Shown: positions 16,728 through 25,220, counted from the first letter of the stretch. The stretch is DNA of 37,196 nucleotides from Verrucomicrobia bacterium UBA6015 (GCA_002428045.1 DIZZ01000154.1:4691-41886); one strand, 5' to 3'. Numbers and translations: made by a program. Notes: generated from the sequence alone by a model not told the origin.

Positions 16728-18593
16728 ATGCCCATCAAGCTCATTAAGAAACTAGCAGGCAAGATAATCCGCAAGGCGACCGGCAATAAAGCCGTGTCGC
16801 CGGAGACGGCTGAACGGCCACGGAAGGCGACGAAAGCCTCGGCTGGCAGTTCGGTTGTCGTTCCGGGCGACGGCCCTGCAGAGCTCTGGCGGCCGGGGGA
16901 TCCCGTGCCGCCCGTCAAATCCAGTGCGCGTCCAGTGCGCACCCCTCGGTCTGCACAGTCCTCCCGCACGGATCGCCCGCCGCGTTCTGAACGCGCCAAG
17001 GATCCGGGGCGGGACGCTGCTGTAGTGCGCTCACCAAGGACTGTCGAAAGGGAGCCCCGCCCAAGCGACGGTGAGCCAGCGGCTGAAGGTGCAGAGAATC
17101 CAGACGGAACCCCACGGCGGAGGCGGTCTCGTGGCGGTCGCGGCCGGTCGCGGCGTCCGGACGGAGCGGCAGCGGAGATCGCTACCGAAGCGCCAATCGC
17201 AGGTAACGACGCACCCGGCGTGGATCTCGTTCCTGCCGCCGCGCCTACGGCGCAAGCGCGTAACAACGGTCCGTGGACGCAGGCGGATTATGTCGTGGAG
17301 CCTGCCGATGGAAAGCTCCGTTTCCAGGATGCCGAGCTTCCTGATACCATTCTACATGCCCTTGCTGATCTGGGCTTTAAGTATTGTACCCCCATTCAGG
17401 CTCGCGTGCTCCAAGAGGTGACCGAGGGGCATAATGTGGCTGGCAAGGCCCAGACCGGCACCGGCAAGACCGCCGCCTTCCTGCTTCTGGCCTTCAAGCA
17501 ATTTCTACAGAACCCACCTCCTGCGGATCGCTCATGCGGCAAACCGCGCGCACTGGTCCTGGCACCGACCCGCGAACTGGTGATCCAGATCGTGAATGAT
17601 GCCCAAGACATCGGCAAGTACTGCGGGATGCAGTGCGTTGCGGTCTACGGGGGCACGGACTATGACCGTCAGGAACGCGAACTGCTGACCGCCCCGGTGG
17701 ACTTGATTGCCGCCACCCCCGGACGCTTGTTGGATTTCTGTCGCAAGGGGAATCTGGATCTCAGTTCCGTCGAGGTGCTGGTCATTGATGAAGCCGACCG
17801 GATGCTCGATATGGGCTTTATCCCGGATGTGCGCACGATCATACGCAAACTACCGCCCAAGGACCAGCGCCGTACCCTGCTGTTCAGTGCCACCCTATCG
17901 GATGACGTGATGCGCTTGGCTGCGCAATGGATGCCGGATCCGCATGTGGTCGAAGTCGAACCCGATCAGGTCGCCGTCGACACCGTCAAGCAGCTTGTGT
18001 ACATGGTGCGGGCACAGGAGAAGTTCACCGTGCTGTATAACCTGCTCAAGCGCCCGACCATGGGCCGGGTGCTGGTGTTCGCCAATCGGCGGGATCAGAC
18101 CGACCGGATTGCCTTCGAGCTGAAGCGCTACGGGATTGATTGCGAGATTCTTTCCGGCGCGGTGGATCAGAAAAAGCGGATGCGCGTGCTGGAGGATTTC
18201 CGCTCGGGAAAGGTAAAGACCGTAGTCGCGACCGATGTGGCCGGGCGCGGATTGCATGTGGATGAGATTGATCATGTGGTTAACTTCGACTTGCCGTATG
18301 AAGCCGAGGATTATGTCCATCGTATCGGGCGTACCGGTCGGGCGGGAGCTCAGGGAACCGCCGTCTCGTTTGCCTGCGAGGATGAATCGTTCGGTATTCC
18401 CGAAATCGAGGCCTACATGGGCGAATCCATGTCGTGCAAGTATCCCGAGGACATCCTCCTACGCCCCTTACCGCATACGCAGGCGGCAGGGTATGTCCGG
18501 CCGCCGCGGAGCGGTGGTTCGGGGAGTGGCGGCGGACGCCGCGGAGGACCGGGCGGTGGCGGGCACGATAGTGCGCGGCGCAGGCCGCGTTAG
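16728..18593 (+). CDS. DEAD-box ATP-dependent RNA helicase
   Basis: 621 residues with all helicase motifs. These are a Q-motif region at about 205-228 (LADLGFKYCTPIQ), motif I AQTGTGKT (241-248), Ia PTRELV, Ib TPGRL, motif II DEAD (354-357), motif III SAT (387-389), IV VLVFANRR, V TDVAGRGLHVDEI and VI HRIGRTGRAG. It should unwind RNA duplexes during ribosome assembly or mRNA decay, as RhlB/RhlE/DeaD-type proteins do. The first ~180 residues are a basic, Arg/Pro/Ser-rich disordered extension. The C-terminus is a Gly/Arg-rich tail. Both are likely RNA-binding arms. The gene follows rpsI by 73 nt with no clear terminator, so read-through from the ribosomal operon is plausible. The subfamily cannot be fixed by eye. 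Confidence 0.95.
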   Translation: MPIKLIKKLAGKIIRKATGNKAVSPETAERPRKATKASAGSSVVVPGDGPAELWRPGDPVPPVKSSARPVRTPRSAQSSRTDRPPRSERAKDPGRDAAVVRSPRTVEREPRPSDGEPAAEGAENPDGTPRRRRSRGGRGRSRRPDGAAAEIATEAPIAGNDAPGVDLVPAAAPTAQARNNGPWTQADYVVEPADGKLRFQDAELPDTILHALADLGFKYCTPIQARVLQEVTEGHNVAGKAQTGTGKTAAFLLLAFKQFLQNPPPADRSCGKPRALVLAPTRELVIQIVNDAQDIGKYCGMQCVAVYGGTDYDRQERELLTAPVDLIAATPGRLLDFCRKGNLDLSSVEVLVIDEADRMLDMGFIPDVRTIIRKLPPKDQRRTLLFSATLSDDVMRLAAQWMPDPHVVEVEPDQVAVDTVKQLVYMVRAQEKFTVLYNLLKRPTMGRVLVFANRRDQTDRIAFELKRYGIDCEILSGAVDQKKRMRVLEDFRSGKVKTVVATDVAGRGLHVDEIDHVVNFDLPYEAEDYVHRIGRTGRAGAQGTAVSFACEDESFGIPEIEAYMGESMSCKYPEDILLRPLPHTQAAGYVRPPRSGGSGSGGGRRGGPGGGGHDSARRRPR

Positions 18594-18596
18594 GGG

Positions 18597-18610
18597 TGGC
18601 CATGCGGCCA
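18597..18610 (+). terminator. Weak hairpin after the helicase gene
   Basis: TGGCC and GGCCA flank an ATGC loop just after the helicase stop, and a short TTT follows. The stem is only 5 bp and the T-run is poor, so termination here is uncertain. It could equally be a chance palindrome in GC-rich DNA. Confidence 0.2.
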
Positions 18611-18725
18611 TTTCCTGCGTCTGCATTTTTCGTTGCCATGCTCGGTTTTCTATTCGACTTTTGCCGTTGAATCGTGGATAGTTACTACGTTTTTTCGTTG
18701 GCCATTTGGACACGTGGGGGGATTG

Positions 18726-19946
18726 ATGGGAAAAGCCATAACTGAAATAGAAGGTGGAGTGACGGCGGCAATGGGGTTTCGCGCCTCTGGGATCTGTGCA
18801 GGCATCAAGGCGAATGCACCCGATCTGGCTTTACTGGTCTCCGATGTGCCTGCCTCTGCAGCCGGTGTTTTTACAAAAAATGCCATGCAAGCTGCTCCTG
18901 TAAAGCTTTGTCGCAGCGTGATCTCTGGAGGACTGGCACAGGCCGTGGTTGTCAATAGCGGTTGTGCCAATGCCTGCACCGGAGCGGATGGCATGGTGCG
19001 GGCGCAGGCCGTCGCGGCAGCAACGGCGACGGCGCTCGGGGTGGCGGCTGGCCATGTGCTGGTCTGTTCGACCGGGACGATCGGCAAGAAGCTACCTGTC
19101 GAGAAGATCGAGAACGGCATGAAAACCGCTGTGGAGGCACTCTGTGCAACAGGCGGCAATGCAGCCGCCCGGGCCATTATGACCACCGACACGGTGGATA
19201 AGCAATATGCCGTGAAAATCCAGGTGGGTGGCGTCGATGTGCATATCGGCGGCATGGCCAAAGGCGCCGGGATGATCGCACCCAACATGGCGACGATGCT
19301 GGCTTTCATCACGACCGATGCTGCCGTGGTTCCCGCCGCCTTGCAACGCTGTGTATCCGGTGCCGTGCAGACCACCTTCAACCGCATCACTATCGATGGG
19401 GATCAAAGCACCAACGACACGCTGCTGGTCATGGCCAATGGGTTGGCGATGAAAGGGCGTACGCCGCTGGATGAGAACCATCCGGACTGGTCTGTGTTCG
19501 TCGAGGCACTGGAATCCGTCGCCCGCGAACTGGCGTTGAAGATTGTGCGCGACGGCGAAGGGGCAACCTGTTTCGTTACCGTGACGGTCAACGGCGCAGC
19601 GACCCATGCCGATGCCACGCTGGCTGCCAAGGCCATTGCCAACTCCCTGCTCTGCAAGACGTCCTGGTTCGGCGGCGATCCGAACTGGGGCCGGGTCATT
19701 TGCGCGATCGGCTACAGCGGGGCCACGGTTGATCCCGACCGTGTGGATATTGCCTTTGACGAATTGATGGTGGTGCGTAACGGTCTGATGGCACCCGATG
19801 TGGCGTTCTCGGACCTGGAGGCTGTCTTTGCCCGCAAGGTCTTTGCCATCACGGCCAACCTGAACCTGGGCGACGGGACGGAAACGATGTACACGTGCGA
19901 TTGCAGCTATGAGTATGTGCGCATCAATGCGGAATACATGACGTGA
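18726..19946 (+). CDS. argJ: Bifunctional ornithine acetyltransferase / N-acetylglutamate synthase
   Basis: 406 residues. ArgJ moves the acetyl group from N-acetylornithine to glutamate, giving the cyclic route of arginine synthesis; bifunctional members also use acetyl-CoA. The self-cleavage site is visible as GMIAPNMAT, with T190 as the expected nucleophile after Ala-Thr cleavage. Other family stretches are VNSGCANACTG, STGTIG and RITIDGDQSTNDT, plus the late SSWFGGDPNWGR-like TSWFGGDPNWGR. The ATG at 18726 follows a GGGGGG run; the longer frame starting at 18633 is not supported by a ribosome site. It is the first of four arg genes here. Whether it is mono- or bifunctional cannot be told from sequence. 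Confidence 0.95.
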   Translation: MGKAITEIEGGVTAAMGFRASGICAGIKANAPDLALLVSDVPASAAGVFTKNAMQAAPVKLCRSVISGGLAQAVVVNSGCANACTGADGMVRAQAVAAATATALGVAAGHVLVCSTGTIGKKLPVEKIENGMKTAVEALCATGGNAAARAIMTTDTVDKQYAVKIQVGGVDVHIGGMAKGAGMIAPNMATMLAFITTDAAVVPAALQRCVSGAVQTTFNRITIDGDQSTNDTLLVMANGLAMKGRTPLDENHPDWSVFVEALESVARELALKIVRDGEGATCFVTVTVNGAATHADATLAAKAIANSLLCKTSWFGGDPNWGRVICAIGYSGATVDPDRVDIAFDELMVVRNGLMAPDVAFSDLEAVFARKVFAITANLNLGDGTETMYTCDCSYEYVRINAEYMT

Positions 19947-19986
19947 TGTTCAACGCGTATATATACAACAGGTGGATGAACGAATA

Positions 19987-20868
19987 ATGCAAGATGTCAG
20001 TAAAAAAGCGGCGGTACTGATCGAGGCGCTTCCCTATATTCAGCGCTTCCGCAATGCGGTGGTCGTGGTTAAGTTCGGTGGCAGTGCCATGGAAGATCCG
20101 GCCCATGTCAACGGCGTCCTGGAGGATGTTGCGTTCATGGAATGCGTCGGCATGAAGGTTGTCGTGGTGCATGGTGGCGGCAAGGAGATCTCGCGGGGAA
20201 TGGTCGAGGCCGGGATTGAGTCGCGGTTTGTGCGCGGTTTGCGCGTGACCTGTGAACGATCGATCGAGGTGGTGCGGCGTGTGATGCGGACCGATATCAA
20301 TCCGCGCATTGTCCGATCCCTAGAGGAAAAGGGGGCACCGGCCCGCAGCCTTCACGGCGAGGATATCTTTACCGTACGTCGCATGACCGACGTCGATCCT
20401 GCGACCGGGGAAACCCTTGACTGGGGTTTTGTAGGCGATCCGAATGACGTGCGCACGGAGCCCATCCAGGCGATGCTGGCGGAGGGGTTGATTCCCGTCA
20501 TCACCCCCCTGGGGATCGGTCCGGATGGGGCTGTCCACAACATCAATGCAGACGTGGCGGCAGCCGCTGTTGCCAAGGCGCTGAAGGCCCGTAAGCTGGC
20601 CTTTTTGTCGGATGTGCCGGGCTTGCTGCGCGATCCGAAGGATCCCGAATCACTGATTTCGACGCTGCAACTCGGTGAGGTTGACGGGTTGATCAAACAG
20701 GGTATCATCTCGGGGGGCATGCTGCCCAAGATCCAGAGTTGCGTCGAGGCGCTGGAGGCGGGGGTGCGCAAGGTCCACATGATTGACGGACGGATGTTGC
20801 ATTCGCTGTTGATGGAAATGTTTACGGAAAAAGGTGTTGGAACGGAAATTGTCGCGGCTGGCGTGTAA
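19987..20868 (+). CDS. argB: N-acetylglutamate kinase
   Basis: 293 residues of the amino acid kinase family. It phosphorylates N-acetylglutamate with ATP, the second step of arginine synthesis. VVKFGGSAM (K29, GG31-32) and VVVHGGGKEIS form the phosphate-binding loops. NADVAAAAVAKAL and FLSDVPGLL mark the rest of the fold. The N-terminal LIEALPYIQRFRNA helix is the extension typical of arginine-inhibited hexameric enzymes. With ArgJ recycling acetyl groups, this kinase is the expected feedback point (inference). I prefer the ATG at 19987; a GTG at 19972 is the alternative. It lies 40 nt after argJ. Confidence 0.96.
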   Translation: MQDVSKKAAVLIEALPYIQRFRNAVVVVKFGGSAMEDPAHVNGVLEDVAFMECVGMKVVVVHGGGKEISRGMVEAGIESRFVRGLRVTCERSIEVVRRVMRTDINPRIVRSLEEKGAPARSLHGEDIFTVRRMTDVDPATGETLDWGFVGDPNDVRTEPIQAMLAEGLIPVITPLGIGPDGAVHNINADVAAAAVAKALKARKLAFLSDVPGLLRDPKDPESLISTLQLGEVDGLIKQGIISGGMLPKIQSCVEALEAGVRKVHMIDGRMLHSLLMEMFTEKGVGTEIVAAGV

Positions 20869-20944
20869 GGCGGGCAAGGGCAACGTGTAATGATAACGGC
20901 TGTGTGCACGGGTGTACGCAGACAAAGCGAGAGGACCGGGGATA

Positions 20945-22138
20945 ATGAGCAAAACGGACGATATTAAGAGCTTGTATAATCAGTATGTCATGCCGACCTA
21001 CGCACAGGAATTGGCGCTGGTGAAGGGTCGTGGAACCAAGGTGTGGGATGCCGATGGCAAGGTGTACCTTGATTTTGCAGCGGGCATTGCCGTGCTCACG
21101 GCGGGCTATTCGCATCCGAAAATCGTGGCGGCCGTGCAGGAGCAGGCAGCAAACCTGGTGCATGTTTCCAATCTCTATTTCAACGAGAACCAGGGATTGC
21201 TGGCAAAACGGCTTTCTGAGCTGTCGCTGGGCGGAAAATGCTTTTTCTGTAATTCCGGCGCCGAGGCCAATGAAGGAATGATCAAGTTGGCTCGACTCTG
21301 GGGCCATGCGAAGGGCAAATTCGAAGTCATCTGCATGAAGAACTCGTTCCATGGCAGGACCCTGGCAACGGCATCGGCAACAGGGCAGGATAAAGTCAAG
21401 AAAGGCTTTGACCCCATGCCTGCCGGGTTTGTGCATGCCACCTACAATGATCTTGATTCGGTCAAGGCGCTGGTCACTGAAAAAACCGTGGCGATCATGC
21501 TGGAAACCATCCAGGGCGAAGGCGGTGTGATTCCGGCTGAGCCTGAATTCATGGACGGGATCCGGGCGCTTTGCGACGAGAAGGGGCTGCTCATGCTGTG
21601 CGATGAAATACAGAGCGGCATGGGCCGCACCGGCAAGTGGTTTGCCTACCAGCATTACGGTGTCCAGCCGGATGCGATCTCGCTGGCCAAGGGGCTGGGA
21701 AGCGGTTACCCGATCGGTGCGGTCGTCTCGGGCACCAAGCTGGCCGATGTATTCCAGCCGGGAAATCATGGCAGCACGTTCGGCGGAACCCCGCTGGCCT
21801 GCGCGTCGGCGCTGGCGACCATTGCCGTCATCGAGGAAGAGGGCCTGGTTGAGAAGGCGGCCGAAAAGGGTGAGCTGCTCAAGGAAGGCCTGCTCGATTT
21901 CGCGGAGCGTTTTGCACATGTCAAGGAAGTCCGTGGCATGGGGATGATGCTCGGTATGGTGCTCGATGTGGAAGCCAAGCCCCTGACCAAGGCCTTTGCC
22001 GAGATCGGCCTACTGGCCATTCCCACGGCAAACAATGTCGTCCGCTTCCTGCCGCCCTTGACCGTCAAGGACGATGAGCTTGAGGAAGCGCTGGATATCA
22101 TGGATGATTGCCTGGAGAGCATGCATCAGGAGGGTTGA
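20945..22138 (+). CDS. argD: Acetylornithine aminotransferase
   Basis: 397 residues, a class III (fold type I) PLP-dependent aminotransferase. It makes N-acetylornithine from N-acetylglutamate semialdehyde and glutamate. PLP-binding features are FCNSGAEANE (102-110), SFHGRTL (134-140), D220/E221 in LMLCDEIQSGMGRTG, and the Schiff-base lysine K249 in SLAKGLGSGYPIGA. Length and motifs match ArgD rather than the longer GabT or BioA types, and the neighbours argB and argG support the call. The start at 20945 has a GAGG/GGGG-rich leader; the frame opening at 20912 is less likely. The stop is 3 nt before the argG start. Confidence 0.95.
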   Translation: MSKTDDIKSLYNQYVMPTYAQELALVKGRGTKVWDADGKVYLDFAAGIAVLTAGYSHPKIVAAVQEQAANLVHVSNLYFNENQGLLAKRLSELSLGGKCFFCNSGAEANEGMIKLARLWGHAKGKFEVICMKNSFHGRTLATASATGQDKVKKGFDPMPAGFVHATYNDLDSVKALVTEKTVAIMLETIQGEGGVIPAEPEFMDGIRALCDEKGLLMLCDEIQSGMGRTGKWFAYQHYGVQPDAISLAKGLGSGYPIGAVVSGTKLADVFQPGNHGSTFGGTPLACASALATIAVIEEEGLVEKAAEKGELLKEGLLDFAERFAHVKEVRGMGMMLGMVLDVEAKPLTKAFAEIGLLAIPTANNVVRFLPPLTVKDDELEEALDIMDDCLESMHQEG

Positions 22139-22141
22139 TCG

Positions 22142-23374
22142 ATGAAACTCGCGGATTTGAAGGGCCGGAAGGCTGGTATTTGCGTATCCGGTGGATTGGA
22201 CAGTCGCACGGTGGCCAAGACGTTGGTCGAGTCAGGGGTTGATGTGGTCTGCTTCACGGCAGACCTAGCACAGCCGGATGAGGCCGACATCAATGACGTC
22301 GTCGAAAAGATGGCCCCCTGTGGGGCTCCGACGTTTGTTGTGGATCTGAAACAGGAGATGGCCGAGGCGTGCTTCGAGGTGATCACCTGCCAGGCCATGT
22401 ACGATGGCGGCTACTGGAATTCCACCGGGATCGCCCGGGCCGTGACCGTCAAGGGCCTGCTGGCCGCGATGAAGGCCAAGGGCTGCTCGGTCCTGGTGCA
22501 TGGCGCCACGGGCCGCGGCAACGATCAGATGCGCTTCGAGCGTTACACCAATGTGCTCGCGCCCGAGATGAAGGTTTATGCCCCATGGCGGGATCCGGAT
22601 CTTCTGAAACTGTTCCCCGGACGGCTGGAAATGGTCGAGTTCCTGCGCAAGGCGGGGATCGAGGCGTTCCCGGGCGGAAAAAAGCGCTACTCAACAGATG
22701 CCAACCTGGCCGGGCTCTCGCATGAAGCCGAGGATCTGGAAAGTCTGGAGACACCAGCGATGATTGTGACCCCGACGATGGGCGTATGGCCTGCGGATGC
22801 TCCCGATATCGAGGAGATCTTCGAGGTGCGCTTCGAGAAAGGGCGTACGGTGGAGGTCAACGGCGAGACGCTCAGTCCTCTGGACGTCATGCAAATGGCC
22901 AACCAAATCGGCGGTCGCAACGGCATCGGCTTCAAGAACGCGCTTGAGAATCGGATCATCGGCACCAAGAGTCGTGGGGTTTACGAGGCACCCGGCATGG
23001 AACTGCTGAGTCGCTGCCTCGAATGCGTTTACCAGGCCACGCTGGACCGCCGGGCGCTGGCCCTCTTCAAGCCGCTCTCCTCGCTGGTTGCCAACCAGAT
23101 CTATGACGGGCGCTATTATGACCCCGTGACCACCGCCGCCATGGCTGGCATCAATGTGTTTGCGCACTATGCCAGCGGTCGGGTGAAGGTCGGCTTGTAT
23201 AAAGGTAATGTGCTTTTCCATAGCTTGACCGAATGCCCGGCTTCGCTGTACAACGAGGCGGATTCCTCGATGGAAGCCAGCAATGGCCTCAATCCCGTAA
23301 GTTCACAGGGCTTTGCTGAAATTCAATCCGTGGAGGCTCGCTCGCTGGCCTTTGCAGGGCAAATTAGATGGTAA
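22142..23374 (+). CDS. argG: Argininosuccinate synthase
   Basis: 410 residues. It condenses citrulline and aspartate with ATP. The N-type PP-loop is VSGGLDSRT at residues 15-23, where most family members have SGGLDTS. Other stretches are ADLAQPDEADI, GATGRGNDQMRFER, YSTDANLAGLSHEAEDLE, GGRNGIGFKNALENRIIGTKSRGVYEAPGMELL. The QPDE motif and overall pattern resemble the E. coli-type branch, but the protein is shorter. It starts 3 nt after argD and ends the arg cluster. argC, argF and argH are not in the window. The function is well supported by context. Confidence 0.94.
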   Translation: MKLADLKGRKAGICVSGGLDSRTVAKTLVESGVDVVCFTADLAQPDEADINDVVEKMAPCGAPTFVVDLKQEMAEACFEVITCQAMYDGGYWNSTGIARAVTVKGLLAAMKAKGCSVLVHGATGRGNDQMRFERYTNVLAPEMKVYAPWRDPDLLKLFPGRLEMVEFLRKAGIEAFPGGKKRYSTDANLAGLSHEAEDLESLETPAMIVTPTMGVWPADAPDIEEIFEVRFEKGRTVEVNGETLSPLDVMQMANQIGGRNGIGFKNALENRIIGTKSRGVYEAPGMELLSRCLECVYQATLDRRALALFKPLSSLVANQIYDGRYYDPVTTAAMAGINVFAHYASGRVKVGLYKGNVLFHSLTECPASLYNEADSSMEASNGLNPVSSQGFAEIQSVEARSLAFAGQIRW

Positions 23375-23379
23375 GGGCC

Positions 23380-23409
23380 TTGACGCGTCGTTAACGATCA
23401 GGTTATGAT
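23380..23409 (+). promoter_or_regulatory. Sigma-70 promoter giving a nearly leaderless metallophosphoesterase mRNA
   Basis: TTGACG at 23380-23385 and TATGAT at 23404-23409 are separated by 18 nt. Transcription would start at about 23415-23416, only about 5 nt before the ATG at 23421. No Shine-Dalgarno site lies before that ATG. Confidence 0.5.
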
Positions 23410-23420
23410 CAAATAACGGT

Positions 23421-24149
23421 ATGAGTAAAAAATACGCCATATTAGGTGATATCCACGCCAATTGGGAGGCGTTGTCGGCGGTATTAGAGGATGCCAAAGC
23501 CAACGACGTGGACACCTATGTATGCGTAGGCGATATTGTGGGCTATAATGCCAGCCCCTCGGAATGCCTGGAGAAGATCCGCGAGATATGTGTAGCCGTC
23601 GTGCGCGGTAATCATGATCACTATGTTGCCAACGACGAATGCCTTGAGGACTTTCATCCGTTGGCCGCCAATGTCATCGACTGGACGCGTCGGCAGCTCT
23701 CGAAAGATCAGTTGCAGTACCTAAAGAACCTGCGGCTCTCGCGCATGGTGGATGGCTTCACGATTGTGCACAGCACCTTGGATATGCCCGAGAAATGGGG
23801 CTATGTGATTGATACACTGGATGCGGATTCCAACTTCAATTACCAAACCTCGTCGGTGTGTTTCCACGGGCATACGCATGTCCCTGTCGTTTTCGAGCGG
23901 CAGGGGCGGGTGGTTCGGACGAGCTTTACCATCTTCAATACAACGCTAGGGCGCAAGTGCTTCGTGAACACCGGCAGCGTTGGGCAGCCCCGCGACGGGG
24001 ATCCGCGGGCGTCGTATGTGATTTATGATCCAACGGCGCGGCGGATAGAATTGCGGCGGGTTGAATACGACATCGCCACCACTCAGCGCAAGATTCTGGA
24101 GGCTGGGCTGCCCGAACGGTTGGCCCGCCGCCTGGAACATGGGAAATAA
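23421..24149 (+). CDS. Calcineurin-like metallophosphoesterase
   Basis: 242 residues. The five metal-binding blocks are visible: GDIHAN (D10, H12), GDIVGYN (D38), GNHDH (N64, H65, D66), the histidine of VHST (H117), and GHTHV (H149-H153 region). These bind two metal ions for phosphoester hydrolysis in the cytoplasm. This type resembles the small YfcE/MJ0936-like or DevT-like group; the natural substrate cannot be told. There is no signal peptide. The gene lies 46 nt after argG but seems to have its own promoter. It converges with the sigma factor gene with only 6 nt between stops. Confidence 0.93.
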   Translation: MSKKYAILGDIHANWEALSAVLEDAKANDVDTYVCVGDIVGYNASPSECLEKIREICVAVVRGNHDHYVANDECLEDFHPLAANVIDWTRRQLSKDQLQYLKNLRLSRMVDGFTIVHSTLDMPEKWGYVIDTLDADSNFNYQTSSVCFHGHTHVPVVFERQGRVVRTSFTIFNTTLGRKCFVNTGSVGQPRDGDPRASYVIYDPTARRIELRRVEYDIATTQRKILEAGLPERLARRLEHGK

Positions 24150-24155
24150 ACGCCT

Positions 24156-25055
24156 TCAGGCAGCACAGGACTGGGCGCAGAGTGCAGGCTCGATGGCCAT
24201 CCGCCGTGAAAACATCTGTTCCCGAAGGCGGTTAAGCCCCTGCACGCAGATTTGCCGGCAACGCTCACTCGAAATGCCATACATGGATGATATGTCGCGT
24301 AAGGTAGGTGCGGATTCACTGAAATAGAGCATTGAGATAATCTCGCGGGTACGCGGTGCCAGGCTATTCAGCTCGCGGATGAGGAATGAGCGCATATCGC
24401 TGGAACAGGCTTCCTCAAATGGGTTGACACTATTCTCGCTGGCAATAAAGTCATTCCAACTGCCATCCGTTTCCTCGCTGCCTGCCCCGGCCAAATCCTC
24501 GAGCATACATACGCTGCTGTGGGTGCTTAACTTGATAAAAGCCAGTGCATCCTCGCTAAGGTTCATCCGCTCCTGCAGCTCGCTATCCGAAAGCATATCA
24601 CCATGTTCACGCTGCAGATTTTCCATCTCGCTCCAGTAGCCGAAATGATGTTCCGGGATGTGGATGAAACGCGCGTTCTTGATGGCCCGGATCATGTGGC
24701 TTTTGATACATTTGCAGGCATAGGTGCTGAAGCGCACAGCGGCGGCCTCATTGCCATCCGCCTCATCGAACTTCGAGTTGAAATTCTTGGCTGCCTTCAT
24801 CAGGCCGATATTACCCTCGGCAATCAGATCCATCACACTGATCCGCGAGGAGGCCCGATAACGCTCGAACTCCTTCTGGCAGTGCACCACAAGCCGCAGA
24901 TTCGAATGGATCAGCTCGTTGATCGCCGCTTCCCTCTGCTCCTCGTTCGTACAGGTCTGGATAATCATTGACAACGCCACCTCGCGCTCCGGCGAAATGC
25001 GTTCGTACGGCGATATGTCCTTGATATAACGACTGTAGGCATCCGAATCTGTCAT
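24156..25055 (-). CDS. RNA polymerase sigma factor, sigma-70 family
   Basis: 299 residues. Region 1.2 is DISPYERISPEREVAL. Region 2 runs from NLRLVVHCQKEF through SVMDLIAEGNIGLMKAAKNF to FSTYACKCIKSHMIRAIKN, containing the core-binding and -10 recognition helices. A region 3 with FIHIPEHHF follows. Region 4 (LAPRTREIISMLYF to YGISSERCRQICVQGLNRLR) is the -35-recognising helix-turn-helix. It lacks the long N-terminal region 1.1, so it is an alternative (group 2 or 3, RpoS/RpoH-like) factor rather than the housekeeping RpoD. AAAGGAG lies 8 nt before the ATG at 25055; the upstream frame to 25094 is rejected. A sigma-54-type promoter lies just upstream. Its regulon is unknown. Confidence 0.93.
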   Translation of the reverse strand: MTDSDAYSRYIKDISPYERISPEREVALSMIIQTCTNEEQREAAINELIHSNLRLVVHCQKEFERYRASSRISVMDLIAEGNIGLMKAAKNFNSKFDEADGNEAAAVRFSTYACKCIKSHMIRAIKNARFIHIPEHHFGYWSEMENLQREHGDMLSDSELQERMNLSEDALAFIKLSTHSSVCMLEDLAGAGSEETDGSWNDFIASENSVNPFEEACSSDMRSFLIRELNSLAPRTREIISMLYFSESAPTLRDISSMYGISSERCRQICVQGLNRLREQMFSRRMAIEPALCAQSCAA

Positions 25056-25105
25056 GGCCGCAACTCCTTTGTGCAACGTGTACAAAATCCACATGCCGTT
25101 TAGAT

Positions 25106-25122
25106 AGCCAGAACCGTGCCAA
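25106..25122 (-). promoter_or_regulatory. Sigma-54 (RpoN)-type promoter for the sigma factor gene
   Basis: Read on the minus strand the site is TTGGCACGGTTCTGGCT. This matches 16 of 17 positions of the -24/-12 consensus YTGGCACGRNNNTTGCW, with the invariant GG and GC separated by 10 nt. Transcription would start near 25095, giving a leader of about 40 nt before the ATG at 25055. Sigma-54 promoters need an ATP-driven activator; no such gene is in the window. Confidence 0.6.
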
Positions 25123-25148
25123 CCGCGAATACAACCCTGTCGATGTTC

Positions 25149-25177
25149 TTCAACTAATTGTTAATCAATGATTTGAA
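25149..25177. promoter_or_regulatory. Dyad that could be an activator site
   Basis: TTCAA (25149-25153) and TTGAA (25173-25177) form the outer arms, and ATTG (25157-25160) and CAAT (25166-25169) the inner arms. All are equally spaced about a 5-nt centre. It is centred about 69 nt upstream of the predicted sigma-54 start site, on the correct side for an enhancer-binding protein. The region is AT-rich. Confidence 0.35.
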
Positions 25178-25220
25178 ACTTATAAAGCACGCCTGCTGAA
25201 AGACCCCATGAAAGGAATGT

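Noticed and set aside
25081..25153. Ordinary sigma-70 promoter (TTGAAG-16-TATTCG on the minus strand) for the sigma factor gene
   Set aside because: The -10 match is poor, and the sigma-54-type element closer to the gene is a far better match.
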